Shown here: in pieces, positions 51,289-59,335 of the stretch
Position numbering within the stretch: the stretch's first letter is position 1
How the letters are laid out: every line of letters starts with the position of its first letter
Assembly (NCBI RefSeq): GCF_013377755.1
Contig: NZ_JABXWR010000001.1
Coordinates: forward strand, 1,437,104 to 1,501,103
Direction: 5' to 3'
Length of the DNA: 64,000 nucleotides
DNA from: Methanofollis tationis
Lineage (GTDB): Archaea; Halobacteriota; Methanomicrobia; Methanomicrobiales; Methanofollaceae
Position numbers and translations under genes: made by a program
The notes under the pieces: generated by a model
What the model was told of the DNA's origin: nothing
Seen by the model: only the letters and a program-made list of their open reading frames with translations
Database searches by the model: none

Positions 51289-51630
51289 GGCTCTTCGCTG
51301 TTTCATGTGGGTAACGCTTTCACACGTGCCTATCGATCAACCGCCTTCCCCGCACTGCACGCCGGGGGTTGCACCCCCGGACCCACGCGCACGATTGGAC
51401 CGGGAAGGCACACACGGGATCCTGAGGGATTACGCCCATCCCCCCTATCGCAGATCAGCGGGGCAAGCCAGCCCCCAGGCACCAGCACAGGGAACAACTC
51501 CTTTTAATCTGGAAACACTCCTCGCTTTCTCAATCGCGACCTGCTTCGTGAGGTCAGCCCATTATCCCGTGTCGCCTGAGAGGAGTCAAATGAAGATATC
51601 AGGGCTACCCACACACAGTAGCGAAGAGCC
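51289..51630. mobile_element. MITE copy C, complete
   Basis: 342 bp. Ends GGCTCTTCGCTGTTTCATGT (left) and GGCTCTTCGCTACTGTGTGT (right, inward). Perfect 8-bp duplication AAAGAAAG at 51281-51288 and 51631-51638, so this copy looks recent. It carries the same GC hairpin as the other copies. It lies just beyond the purF stop and provides part of that gene's 3' surroundings. Confidence 0.9.
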
Positions 51631-51649
51631 AAAGAAAGGAGAAAAAGAG

Positions 51650-53062
51650 TTAATCCACGTCCAGACGCGTCTGGACGCTTCCCTTCTGAAACTCGACGCA
51701 CCGCGCGTCGCAGCACTCCCCGGGCACCTCGACCGGGTACTGCCCGGTGAGGCAGGCCGTACAGAGGTTGCCGACGTCGATCCCGATCGCCTCCACCATC
51801 TTGCAGAGGGGAACGTGATAGAGCGAATCGGCGTGGATCAGGTCCTTCACCTCCTCGGTGCACCGCGAACTTGCGATCAGTTCGGTGCGGGTGGGGAAGT
51901 CCACACCAAGGTAGCAGGGGGCGACGATCGGCGGCGAACCCACGCGGAGGTGGACCTGACGTGCCCCGGCATCCCTGACGATATCGATGAGCCGGCGCGA
52001 GGTCGTGCCCCGCACCACCGAATCGTCGATGAGAACGACGGACTTGTTCTCAAGGTGCTTTTTGATCGGGTTGATCTTGATGCGCACGGCATTCTCCCGC
52101 ATCTGCTGGTCAGGCATGATGAAGGTCCGGCCCATGTACCGGTTTTTCATCAGCCCTTCGAGATAGGGAATCCCGGACGCCTGCGAATACCCGATCGCAT
52201 ATGCCGTCCCCGAGTCCGGCACCGGCGCCACCATGTCGGCGTCCATCGGCGCGCCCAGATAGAGCTCCTCGCCGATCTTCCGCCGGGCATCGTAGACGAG
52301 CGTGCCGTCGATGACCGAGTCCGCCCGCGCGAAATAGACGAACTCGAACATGCAGTGCGCCCTCCGATCTGAGACGGCGAGCTGCGTCGAGGTGATCCCG
52401 TTCTCCGTGACCTTTACCAGCTCACCAGGGGCGACGTCCCGCAGGAGAGTCCCGTTCAGGGCGTCGACAGCCACACTCTCCGAGGCCACGATGTAGCCCG
52501 AGCGCGTCCTGCCGATGCAGAGGGGCTTGATCCCGAGCGGGTCGCGGAAGGCGTAGAGAGCGTCGTCCAGCGTGAGAACAACCGAGTACGAGCCCTGCAG
52601 TTTCTGCATCGCAACCCCCACGGCGTCCTCCACCGATCCAGAACGGCGGATCTCATGGGCGATGATCGTTGCGATCACCTCAGAGTCGGTGGTCGTGCAG
52701 AAGATCTGCCCGTCCTGCTCGTAGCAGGTGCGCAGGGCGTTGGTGTTCACCAGGTTCCCGTTATGGGCAAGAGAGAGCGTATGCTCCCGAAAGACAAAAT
52801 TGAACGGCTGGATATTCTCGGGCAGATTAGCCCCTGTCGTGGGATATCTTACATGCCCGATCCCGACGGTGCCCCTCAACCTTCCGAGTATCTGTTCGTC
52901 AAATACCTCGGCCACAAGCCCCCGTCCTTTATGGACGAAGGGCCTCCGGTCAAAAGTTGATATTCCCGTGCTCTCCTGTCCCCGGTGCTGGAGAGCATAC
53001 AGGGCATAATACAGCGGGAAAGAGACACCGCCAGCATCCACGATGCCAACGATCCCACACAT
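51650..53062 (-). CDS. purF: Amidophosphoribosyltransferase
   Basis: 470 residues. The first step of purine synthesis: PRPP and glutamine to phosphoribosylamine. The nucleophile is Cys2 of MCGIVGI, with no propeptide. The PRPP loop is VVLIDDSVVRGTTSRR. Cysteines in APCYLGVD and NLCTACLTG match the 4Fe-4S ligands of the Bacillus-type enzyme, so a cluster is likely. It is the last gene of an lsm-rpl37e-purF operon, ten bases after rpl37e. Confidence 0.96.
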   Translation of the reverse strand: MCGIVGIVDAGGVSFPLYYALYALQHRGQESTGISTFDRRPFVHKGRGLVAEVFDEQILGRLRGTVGIGHVRYPTTGANLPENIQPFNFVFREHTLSLAHNGNLVNTNALRTCYEQDGQIFCTTTDSEVIATIIAHEIRRSGSVEDAVGVAMQKLQGSYSVVLTLDDALYAFRDPLGIKPLCIGRTRSGYIVASESVAVDALNGTLLRDVAPGELVKVTENGITSTQLAVSDRRAHCMFEFVYFARADSVIDGTLVYDARRKIGEELYLGAPMDADMVAPVPDSGTAYAIGYSQASGIPYLEGLMKNRYMGRTFIMPDQQMRENAVRIKINPIKKHLENKSVVLIDDSVVRGTTSRRLIDIVRDAGARQVHLRVGSPPIVAPCYLGVDFPTRTELIASSRCTEEVKDLIHADSLYHVPLCKMVEAIGIDVGNLCTACLTGQYPVEVPGECCDARCVEFQKGSVQTRLDVD

Positions 53063-53071
53063 GTTCAGACC

Positions 53072-53254
53072 TTAATGCGTTGGAACCTTGGGGCGCTTCG
53101 TCGTCCACTTCCAGCTGCTCATCTTCGTGCTGCGACCGAACCCGCAGGCAGAACAGACTTTGTGTTTCGCATGGAAGGATAACTTCCCGCACCTGCGGCA
53201 GGTGATGTGGCTGTGGTGCTGCCGCTTACCCATTGATGGCGTACCTTTTGACAT
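53072..53254 (-). CDS. rpl37e: 50S ribosomal protein L37e
   Basis: 60 residues, basic. The zinc knuckle is CRRCG...CSACGFG; the rest ([19 protein letters not shown]) is typical. It lies between lsm and purF, 15 bases after lsm. The lsm-L37e pair is conserved in many archaea. Confidence 0.96.
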   Translation of the reverse strand: MSKGTPSMGKRQHHSHITCRRCGKLSFHAKHKVCSACGFGRSTKMSSWKWTTKRPKVPTH

Positions 53255-53269
53255 TTTAATTCACCCAGA

Positions 53270-53497
53270 TTATTCGACTGAAGGAGAGATATAGATCACA
53301 TTGTCCCCGCGCACTATCAGTGTGCCGCGCTTTACAACGGCACCGTCGACCTCTTCCTCAGCCCGGTCAAGGACGAGGTTGAGATGGACATCGTATCCCT
53401 GCAGGACCCCCCGGATTTCATGCCCGCCCTTCAAAGAAATGATAACGGGCTGGCCGTTGAGCACCTGATCAAGAATCTCCAGTGGTCTTTTCGTCAT
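53270..53497 (-). CDS. Lsm/Sm-like RNA-binding protein
   Basis: 75 residues. Sm1 motif ([20 protein letters not shown]) and Sm2 motif ([11 protein letters not shown]) are both complete; it forms a ring that binds U-rich RNA. ATG 53497 ([11 protein letters not shown]) is the family start, and a TATA box at 53551-53560 puts the transcript start near 53530, which rules out the earlier ATG at 53536. Confidence 0.94.
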   Translation of the reverse strand: MTKRPLEILDQVLNGQPVIISLKGGHEIRGVLQGYDVHLNLVLDRAEEEVDGAVVKRGTLIVRGDNVIYISPSVE

Positions 53498-53550
53498 GGC
53501 AATTACCTTTAGGACCTCTTCAAGAGTACCATACATGCGCGTGGAATCTA

Positions 53551-53560
53551 CTTAAACATA
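53551..53560 (-). promoter_or_regulatory. TATA box of the lsm-rpl37e-purF operon
   Basis: TATGTTTAAG on the reverse strand; leader of about 33 bases to ATG 53497. Confidence 0.5.
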
Positions 53561-53570
53561 CCGCGGCGAA

Positions 53571-53580
53571 CGATTTAAAG
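53571..53580 (+). promoter_or_regulatory. TATA box of the PUA-protein gene
   Basis: CGATTTAAAG about 32 bases before ATG 53608; leader of only about five bases. Confidence 0.5.
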
Positions 53581-53607
53581 AAGAATAAACGCACATTGTA
53601 CTGAAGA

Positions 53608-54105
53608 ATGGAAACAATCGTGGTGAAAAAAAGGCACACGATCAAGAAGTCAGAGGGCTCGCGCGTCCAGCGGGCGCTCGCCGACGAGATCGGGGCCGCC
53701 GAGGAACAGTTTCGCTCGAAAAATATCGAGGTGGTCGAGACGAACTCCCCCTTCACCCTCTACCTCATCGACAAACGGCCGCTCCTGATGGAGGTGGACG
53801 GCCGCGTCTTTACCACAGTCAGGGGTGCGGTGGAGCGTCCGTTCGCTGAGCGGCGGGTCACCGTCGATTCCGGGGCTGTGCCGTACGTGATGAACGGCGC
53901 CGACATCATGCGCCCGGGCGTGGTGGGGGTGAGCCCTGACGTAAAAAAGGATGCTCCCTGCGTCATCGCCGAGGAACGGCACGGGAAGCCGCTCGCCATC
54001 GGCATCGCCCTGTACGATGCCGCGGACCTCCTTGCCATGGAGAAAGGAAAGGTCGTACGGATGCTCCACAGGGTCGGAGACGACGTCTGGAACCTGGAAC
54101 TCTGA
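53608..54105 (+). CDS. PUA-domain RNA-binding protein (MCT-1/Tma20-like)
   Basis: 165 residues. An N-terminal DUF1947 region (KKRHTIKKSEGSRVQRALAD, ETNSPFTLYLIDKRPLLME) is followed by a PUA domain (about 75-150; VTVDSGAVPYVMNGADIMRP, KPLAIGIALYDAADL). Its eukaryotic relatives act in translation re-initiation and recycling; a role at the ribosome is likely. Nearly leaderless. sepF follows 47 bases on with its own TATA box. Confidence 0.9.
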   Translation: METIVVKKRHTIKKSEGSRVQRALADEIGAAEEQFRSKNIEVVETNSPFTLYLIDKRPLLMEVDGRVFTTVRGAVERPFAERRVTVDSGAVPYVMNGADIMRPGVVGVSPDVKKDAPCVIAEERHGKPLAIGIALYDAADLLAMEKGKVVRMLHRVGDDVWNLEL

Positions 54106-54121
54106 AGAAAGATTGGATACC

Positions 54122-54131
54122 CTTAAATAAA
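54122..54131 (+). promoter_or_regulatory. TATA box of sepF
   Basis: CTTAAATAAA centred 26 bases before ATG 54153; leaderless message expected. Confidence 0.55.
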
Positions 54132-54152
54132 TTCCATTCTACAGTTCTTTTC

Positions 54153-54524
54153 ATGGGTAAATTCCTCGACTCCATCATCGGCAAATCTGCTCCGGCGAAG
54201 CAGGACGACTATATGGAACTCGATCTCGCCACATACGAGGGGGCGACCGGCGAAGAGCCCGCCTCGATGTACGTCAGGGTCGCACAGGTCGCAGACATCA
54301 AAGACACCCCCAAGGTCAAGGACGAAGTCTACAACGGCAACATCGTCATCGTGGACATCTCCCGCTTAAAGCTCGACAAGATCATGTACGAACGCGTGCT
54401 CAAGGACCTGCGGGAGGTTGCCCACGACGTCAACGGCGACATCATCGGCCTTGGAGACCAGCACTATGTGCTCGTCACCCCGATGTCGGTGAAGATCTCC
54501 CGGGAAAAGATCGGGGGACTGTAG
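54153..54524 (+). CDS. sepF: Archaeal cell-division protein SepF
   Basis: 123 residues. The short N-terminal amphipathic helix (GKFLDSIIGK) binds membrane; the core (VKDEVYNGNIVIVDISRLKL, then GDIIGLGDQHYVLVTP) is the DUF552/SepF fold that anchors FtsZ. No FtsA is needed in these archaea. The next gene starts with GTG in its stop codon. Confidence 0.93.
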   Translation: MGKFLDSIIGKSAPAKQDDYMELDLATYEGATGEEPASMYVRVAQVADIKDTPKVKDEVYNGNIVIVDISRLKLDKIMYERVLKDLREVAHDVNGDIIGLGDQHYVLVTPMSVKISREKIGGL

Positions 54525-55036
54525 TGCGAAACGTCCTCCGTGCGCCCTGTCCGGTCTGTAAAAAGGAGATCGAGTACATCTACCAGACAGAAACCATCCC
54601 CTATTTTTCTGAGATCCTCATCGAGAGTGCGGTCTGCCCGTGCGGGTGGCGGATGGCCGACGCCTTCATCCTGAGGGAGGGGCAGCCGGCCAGGTGCGAG
54701 TATGCCGTGACCTGCGAGGACGACCTCTGCGTGCGGGTGGTGCGGGGATCGTCAGGGACGGTCACCGTCCCGGAGCTCGGGATCGTGATCAGGCCGGGCC
54801 CGGCGGCCGAGGGATATATCACCAATATCGAGGGTGTACTCGACCGGATCGAGGACGTCCTGGACACGGCGCTCAGAACGAGCGAAGGGGAGGAGCGTGA
54901 CCGGGCGCTCGCTCTGAAGGAGCAGATCGCCCTCGTCAGGAAGGGGCAGGCACAGATCACCCTGATCATCGAGGACCCCTCAGGGAACTCTGCAATCATC
55001 AAAAATCCCGGCGACGCCGCCGCAGAAAAAAAATGA
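54524..55036 (+). CDS. ZPR1-type zinc-finger protein
   Basis: 170 residues. CPVCKKEIEYIYQTETIPYF and CPCGWRMADAFIL form the zinc finger, and the rest (EGVLDRIEDVLDTAL and an Ig-like TVPELGIVIRPGPA) is the ZPR1 module. The eukaryotic relative binds translation factor eEF1A. It starts with GTG overlapping sepF by one base, so it is co-translated with the division protein. Confidence 0.9.
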   Translation: MRNVLRAPCPVCKKEIEYIYQTETIPYFSEILIESAVCPCGWRMADAFILREGQPARCEYAVTCEDDLCVRVVRGSSGTVTVPELGIVIRPGPAAEGYITNIEGVLDRIEDVLDTALRTSEGEERDRALALKEQIALVRKGQAQITLIIEDPSGNSAIIKNPGDAAAEKK

Positions 55037-55053
55037 GTTGAGGAGAAGAAATC

Positions 55054-55149
55054 TCACTTTTTCTTCGCTCCCTTTGCCGGTGCGCTCTTTGCGGTCTCCG
55101 GTTTTACCTCTTCAGGTTTTTTTGCTGCCGGTTTCTTTTTATCTGCCAT
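55054..55149 (-). CDS. 31-residue lysine/alanine/proline-rich peptide
   Basis: ATG 55149 opens a frame of 31 codons (MADKKKPAAKKPEEVKPE, then SAPAKGAKKK), about one-third lysine. Perfect ribosome site GGGAGGTGA four bases upstream and a TATA box (55195-55206) with a 24-base leader. This combination is much better than chance for so short a frame. Composition recalls histone H1-like or ribosomal tails and suggests nucleic-acid binding. No family recognised. Confidence 0.65.
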   Translation of the reverse strand: MADKKKPAAKKPEEVKPETAKSAPAKGAKKK

Positions 55150-55194
55150 GAACTCACCTCCCTTCAGGTATGATTGGCAGTATATCGCTTGATG

Positions 55195-55206
55195 ATATAA
55201 ATATTC
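55195..55206 (-). promoter_or_regulatory. TATA box of the small basic peptide
   Basis: GGAATATTTATA on the reverse strand, about 50 bases before ATG 55149. Confidence 0.5.
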
Positions 55207-55252
55207 CTGATTTATCCGGGAGACGACAAAAAAAGATGAGAAATCGATTTTT

Positions 55253-56248
55253 TCAGCGGATGCGCACGCCGCGGAGAGAGGCCCCGCTCTCTTTCACGAC
55301 CTCGCCGCAGACCCGGGCGTCCGGAACGATCTGCTGCAGCGTCCGGAGACTCTCCTCAGGGACGACGAATGCATAGCCCATTCCCATGTTGAAGGTGCGG
55401 TACATCTCGTTTTCGGAGAGCCCGCCCATCTCCTGGGTCCAGGCAAGGATCTCGGGGACCGGGAGAGGCTCGGTGATATCGAAGCCGAAGGACGAGAGGC
55501 GAGTGAAATTCAGGAGACCACCGCCGGTGACATGGCACATCCCGTGCACCTCGCAGGCGGCCGCGGCGTCGAGGGCCTCCCGGTAGATGCGGGTGGGCGC
55601 AAGCAGCGCCTCGCCGACGGTCCGGCCAGAGGGGAGGACGACGTCGAAACCGCCGTTTTCGAGGGCGACCTTCCTGGCCAGGGTGTAGCCGTTCGAGTGG
55701 GCGCCGGTGGAGGGGACGCCGACGACAAGGTCGCCGGGGACGATCGCATCCCCGGTGACGACATCAGCCTTCTTCTGGGCGCCAAGGCAGGTGCCGGCGA
55801 GGTCGAGGCCGGTGACGAGCCCCTTCAGGGTCGCCGTCTCCCCGCCGACGATATTCATGTTCGCCTGACGGGCGCCCTCGTTGAGGCCGACGCCGATCTG
55901 GCGCATCTTCTCGATCGAGATCCCATCGGTGGCGATGTAATCGACAAACGCCACCGGTTCGAGGTTCATCACGAAGAGGTCGTTCACGTTCATGGCGATG
56001 CAGTCGATCCCGACGGTCGTCCAGTCCTGGAGGGCGTCGGCGACGAGCATCTTCGTGCCCACGCCGTCGACGGCGAGGGCGAGCGCCATGTCGCCGAACT
56101 CGATGAGCCCGGCGAAGTGGCCGACCGAACCGAGCATGGGGAAGGCCCCGGTCCGTCTGAAGGTGAGCTGCTGGATGAGCGTCTTGACGCCCTGCGCCTC
56201 AAGGTCGATGTCCACGCCGGCGTCGGCATAGCCCGAACCCTTACTCAT
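55253..56248 (-). CDS. purM: Phosphoribosylformylglycinamidine cyclo-ligase
   Basis: 331 residues. Makes aminoimidazole ribotide in purine synthesis. Typical blocks: YADAGVDIDLEAQ at the start, ALAVDGVGTKMLVADAL, and NMGMGYAFVVP near the end. Overlaps the end of lysC by eight bases, so the two share a transcript even though their pathways differ. purF is separated by several other genes. Confidence 0.95.
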   Translation of the reverse strand: MSKGSGYADAGVDIDLEAQGVKTLIQQLTFRRTGAFPMLGSVGHFAGLIEFGDMALALAVDGVGTKMLVADALQDWTTVGIDCIAMNVNDLFVMNLEPVAFVDYIATDGISIEKMRQIGVGLNEGARQANMNIVGGETATLKGLVTGLDLAGTCLGAQKKADVVTGDAIVPGDLVVGVPSTGAHSNGYTLARKVALENGGFDVVLPSGRTVGEALLAPTRIYREALDAAAACEVHGMCHVTGGGLLNFTRLSSFGFDITEPLPVPEILAWTQEMGGLSENEMYRTFNMGMGYAFVVPEESLRTLQQIVPDARVCGEVVKESGASLRGVRIR

Positions 56249-57644
56249 CGTCGCACGCCTCCGAGAGCCTGAACTCGTCGTGGAGCAGCTGCAGTGCCCG
56301 CCGGCTGTCGTCCTGCCGTACCACGAACGAGACGTTCACCTCTGACGAGCCCTGCGAGATCATCATCACGTTCACCCCGGCCTTGCCGAGCGCCGTAAAG
56401 ATCCGGCCAGATATGCCGGGCGTACCGGCCATTCCGGCACCGACGACGGCCATCGCCACGACGTTCCGGTCAGAGGTGACCTCGCGCACGATCCCGGACT
56501 TCACCGGGGCCGCGAGCACTTCGAGGGCTTCCGCAAGGTTTCCCTCGTCGATGATCAGGGAGATGTTCGCCTGCGAGGAGGCCTGCGAGATCATCATCAC
56601 GTTGATCCCGGCGTCGCCCAGCGCCGTGAAGATCTCCCGCGCCACGCCGGGCCTTCCGATCATCTGGACGCCGTTGATGTTCACGAGCGCCACCCGTTCG
56701 ATGTGGGTGACCGCCTTGACCACCCGTTTCTCCCGGTGCTCCTGCCGCCGCACGATCGTTCCCGGGTGGTCCGGGTTGAAGGTGTTCTTCACCCGGACGA
56801 TGATGTCCTTCTCCATCGCAGGCTCGATGGACTTGGGGTGAAGCACCTTCGCCCCGAAGAACGAGAGTTCCATCGCCTCGCGGTAGCTGACGTACGGGAG
56901 GACGCGGACGTTCTTGATGATCCGCGGGTCTGAGGTCATGACGCCGTCCACATCGGTCCAGATCCAGACCTCGTCGGCGTCGATCGCCCGCCCGACGATC
57001 GCGCCCGAGTAGTCAGAACCGCTCCGGCCCAGGGTGGTGACGATTCCCTCGGGCGTGCAGCCCATGTAACCGGTGATCACTGGCACTGAGTTCATCAGGA
57101 GGGGAAGGATACGGCTGTTGATCCGCGGATCGCTCGTCGGGAGGACAAGGGCGTCGCCGTGCTTGTTCGTCGTCAGGATCCCGGCCTCGCATCCGTCGAG
57201 CGCCGATGAGGAGATGCCCCGCTCGCGCAGGGCGGCGCTCACGATCAGAGACGAAAGACGCTCGCCGTAGGAGACGATATAGTCCTTGGAGCGGCGGGTG
57301 AGCTCGTGGAGGGCGTGGACCGCCGTCAGGATATGATCGAGGTTTTCGAGCCGGTCGTCGATGACGCTTCCGACCGCTGCGGCCTGGCCCGGGGCGACGG
57401 CCTCGAGGGTCTTCATGTGCTTCGCCCGGATCGCCTGGATAAACGCCTCAATCGGGGGTTCTTCAACACTGGACTCGGCTTCTGCTGCGATGGCGTGGAG
57501 CTGGTCGGTCACCCCTGACATCGCCGAGACGACGACGGCCATCTCGTGCCCTTCGGCATGGTAGCGTTCAAGGATGTCGACCGTACGACGGATACATTCC
57601 GCATCGCCAACGGATGTGCCCCCAAATTTCATTACAAGCCTCAT
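56241..57644 (-). CDS. lysC: Aspartate kinase
   Basis: 467 residues. Catalytic KFGGTSVGD (5-13) and the kinase domain to about 290 are followed by two ACT domains (about 315-467; INVMMISQASSQANISL and VNVMMISQGSSEVNVSF), which allow feedback control by lysine or threonine. First step of lysine, threonine and methionine synthesis. ATG 57644 is the family start (MRLVMKFGG). It shares one TATA region with the divergent tfrA. Confidence 0.95.
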   Translation of the reverse strand: MRLVMKFGGTSVGDAECIRRTVDILERYHAEGHEMAVVVSAMSGVTDQLHAIAAEAESSVEEPPIEAFIQAIRAKHMKTLEAVAPGQAAAVGSVIDDRLENLDHILTAVHALHELTRRSKDYIVSYGERLSSLIVSAALRERGISSSALDGCEAGILTTNKHGDALVLPTSDPRINSRILPLLMNSVPVITGYMGCTPEGIVTTLGRSGSDYSGAIVGRAIDADEVWIWTDVDGVMTSDPRIIKNVRVLPYVSYREAMELSFFGAKVLHPKSIEPAMEKDIIVRVKNTFNPDHPGTIVRRQEHREKRVVKAVTHIERVALVNINGVQMIGRPGVAREIFTALGDAGINVMMISQASSQANISLIIDEGNLAEALEVLAAPVKSGIVREVTSDRNVVAMAVVGAGMAGTPGISGRIFTALGKAGVNVMMISQGSSEVNVSFVVRQDDSRRALQLLHDEFRLSEACDDE

Positions 57645-57676
57645 TTCTGGCTCACTCTCGCTGATCCCACACAATG

Positions 57677-57686
57677 GTATTTATGT
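57677..57686. promoter_or_regulatory. Bidirectional TATA box of lysC and tfrA
   Basis: GTATTTATGT lies 27-36 bases before tfrA ATG 57713; read on the other strand (ACATAAATAC) it lies about 38 bases before lysC ATG 57644. Both leaders would be under 15 bases. Confidence 0.5.
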
Positions 57687-57712
57687 ACTGACATGTCCCA
57701 CGTAATAATAGG

Positions 57713-59335
57713 ATGCGCGCGCTGGAAGTAATCGACTGCCATGTCCTGGTGATCGGGAGTGGCGGCGCCGGGGTCAGGGCGGCAATCGAGGCCGACCGAT
57801 ATGGCAAAACTGTCCTTCTTTCCAAGAGCATAACCGGAAAGGGAGGCTGCACGACGATGGCCGAAGGCGGGTACAACGCCGTCCTGAAGACCACCGACGC
57901 CTGCACCCTCCACGAGGAGGATACGATGCGGGGCGGGGCCTACCTCAACGACACGGCCCTGGTCGAGGCGCTCGTCAACGACGCCCCTGCGCGGATGTCC
58001 GACCTCGTATCATGGGGAGCAGTCTTCGACGCCTCGGCTGATGGCGAGGTGGCCCAGCGCTCGTTCGGCGGCCAGTGCCGCCCGCGGACCTGCTATGCCG
58101 GCGACCGGACCGGCCACGAGATGATAGCGACCCTGATGGAGCGGCTGAGAGGGAGCGGGGTCGAGCAGATCGAGGAGACAGCGGCGATCGAGCTCTTAAA
58201 AGACGGAGATCGGGTCTGCGGCGCCCTGGCGCTGGATAAAAAAGGCGAGATCCGGGCGATCCGGGCGGACGCCGTGGTGCTGGCGACAGGAGGAGGAGCG
58301 CGGGTCTACGACGTCTCCACCAACTCGGGCACCGGGAGCGGGGACGGGTTCGCCCTCGGCTACCGCGCCGGGGCCGACCTGATCGATATGGAGATGGTCC
58401 AGTTCCACCCGACCGGGGCCGTCTACCCGTATGACGCCCGCGGCAGGCTGGTGACCGAGGCGGTGCGGGGCGAGGGAGGGCGCCTGATCAACGCCGCCGG
58501 CGAACGGTTCATGGCCCGCTACGACCCCGAACGCATGGAGCTCTCGACCCGCGACGTCGTCGCCCGGGCGATCGCCACCGAGGTGCTCGAAGGAAGGGGG
58601 ACGAAGAACGGGGGGGTCTGGCTCGACGTCACCCACCTGCCGGCCAGGCAGATCGAAGAGCGGCTGCCGGTGATGCTCGAGCAGTTCCTCAGGTTCGGCG
58701 TGGACATCAGAACGGAGCCGATGGAGGTCGCCCCGACCGCCCACCATATCATGGGCGGGCTCCGGATCACCCCTGAGGGGCAGACGACCCTGCCCGGCCT
58801 CTTCGCCTGCGGCGAATGCTCGGGCGGCGTCCACGGCGCAAACCGTCTCGGCGGCAACGCCCTTGCAGACACGCAGGTCTTCGGGAAACGGGCCGGGGAG
58901 GCGGCAGGCCGTGCACCTGTACGCAAAGGGGCAATCGATCCCGCGCAGGTCGAGGCGCAGGAAAAGAGGCTCGCCGCCTTCTTCGAGGGCGAGGTGACGC
59001 CGAACGTCGTGCAGGAGCGCCTCCAGCGGGCGATGTGGGACGGCGCCGGGATCAGGCGGGATGAAACAGGACTTCGCACCGCCCTCCGCTCCGCGGAGGA
59101 ACTGCTCGGCGCCAGGCTGAAGGCGGCGTCGGGGCGGAACCTCCTCCAGTGCTGCGGGGTGCAGAACCTCTGCACCACGGCGATGCTCATCGCCAGATCG
59201 GCCCTGCTCCGCCCGGAAAACCGGGGGGCGCATTACCGCACCGACGTCGTCCATACGTGGGACGCACAGACCTCGCCCTTCGGCCACACCCATATCAGCC
59301 TCAGAGAGGCGTGGATCGAGGAGGTTGGACAATGA
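57713..59335 (+). CDS. tfrA: Thiol:fumarate reductase subunit A (FAD)
   Basis: 540 residues. A flavoprotein of the fumarate reductase family: FAD site GSGGAGVRAAIEA (about 13-25), substrate-binding QFHPTGAVYP and the later HHIMGGLRI, GECSGGVHGANRLGGNAL. In methanogens it reduces fumarate with coenzyme M and coenzyme B thiols and produces the heterodisulfide. tfrB follows in a four-base overlap. This pair is a strong sign of a methanogen. Confidence 0.93.
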   Translation: MRALEVIDCHVLVIGSGGAGVRAAIEADRYGKTVLLSKSITGKGGCTTMAEGGYNAVLKTTDACTLHEEDTMRGGAYLNDTALVEALVNDAPARMSDLVSWGAVFDASADGEVAQRSFGGQCRPRTCYAGDRTGHEMIATLMERLRGSGVEQIEETAAIELLKDGDRVCGALALDKKGEIRAIRADAVVLATGGGARVYDVSTNSGTGSGDGFALGYRAGADLIDMEMVQFHPTGAVYPYDARGRLVTEAVRGEGGRLINAAGERFMARYDPERMELSTRDVVARAIATEVLEGRGTKNGGVWLDVTHLPARQIEERLPVMLEQFLRFGVDIRTEPMEVAPTAHHIMGGLRITPEGQTTLPGLFACGECSGGVHGANRLGGNALADTQVFGKRAGEAAGRAPVRKGAIDPAQVEAQEKRLAAFFEGEVTPNVVQERLQRAMWDGAGIRRDETGLRTALRSAEELLGARLKAASGRNLLQCCGVQNLCTTAMLIARSALLRPENRGAHYRTDVVHTWDAQTSPFGHTHISLREAWIEEVGQ

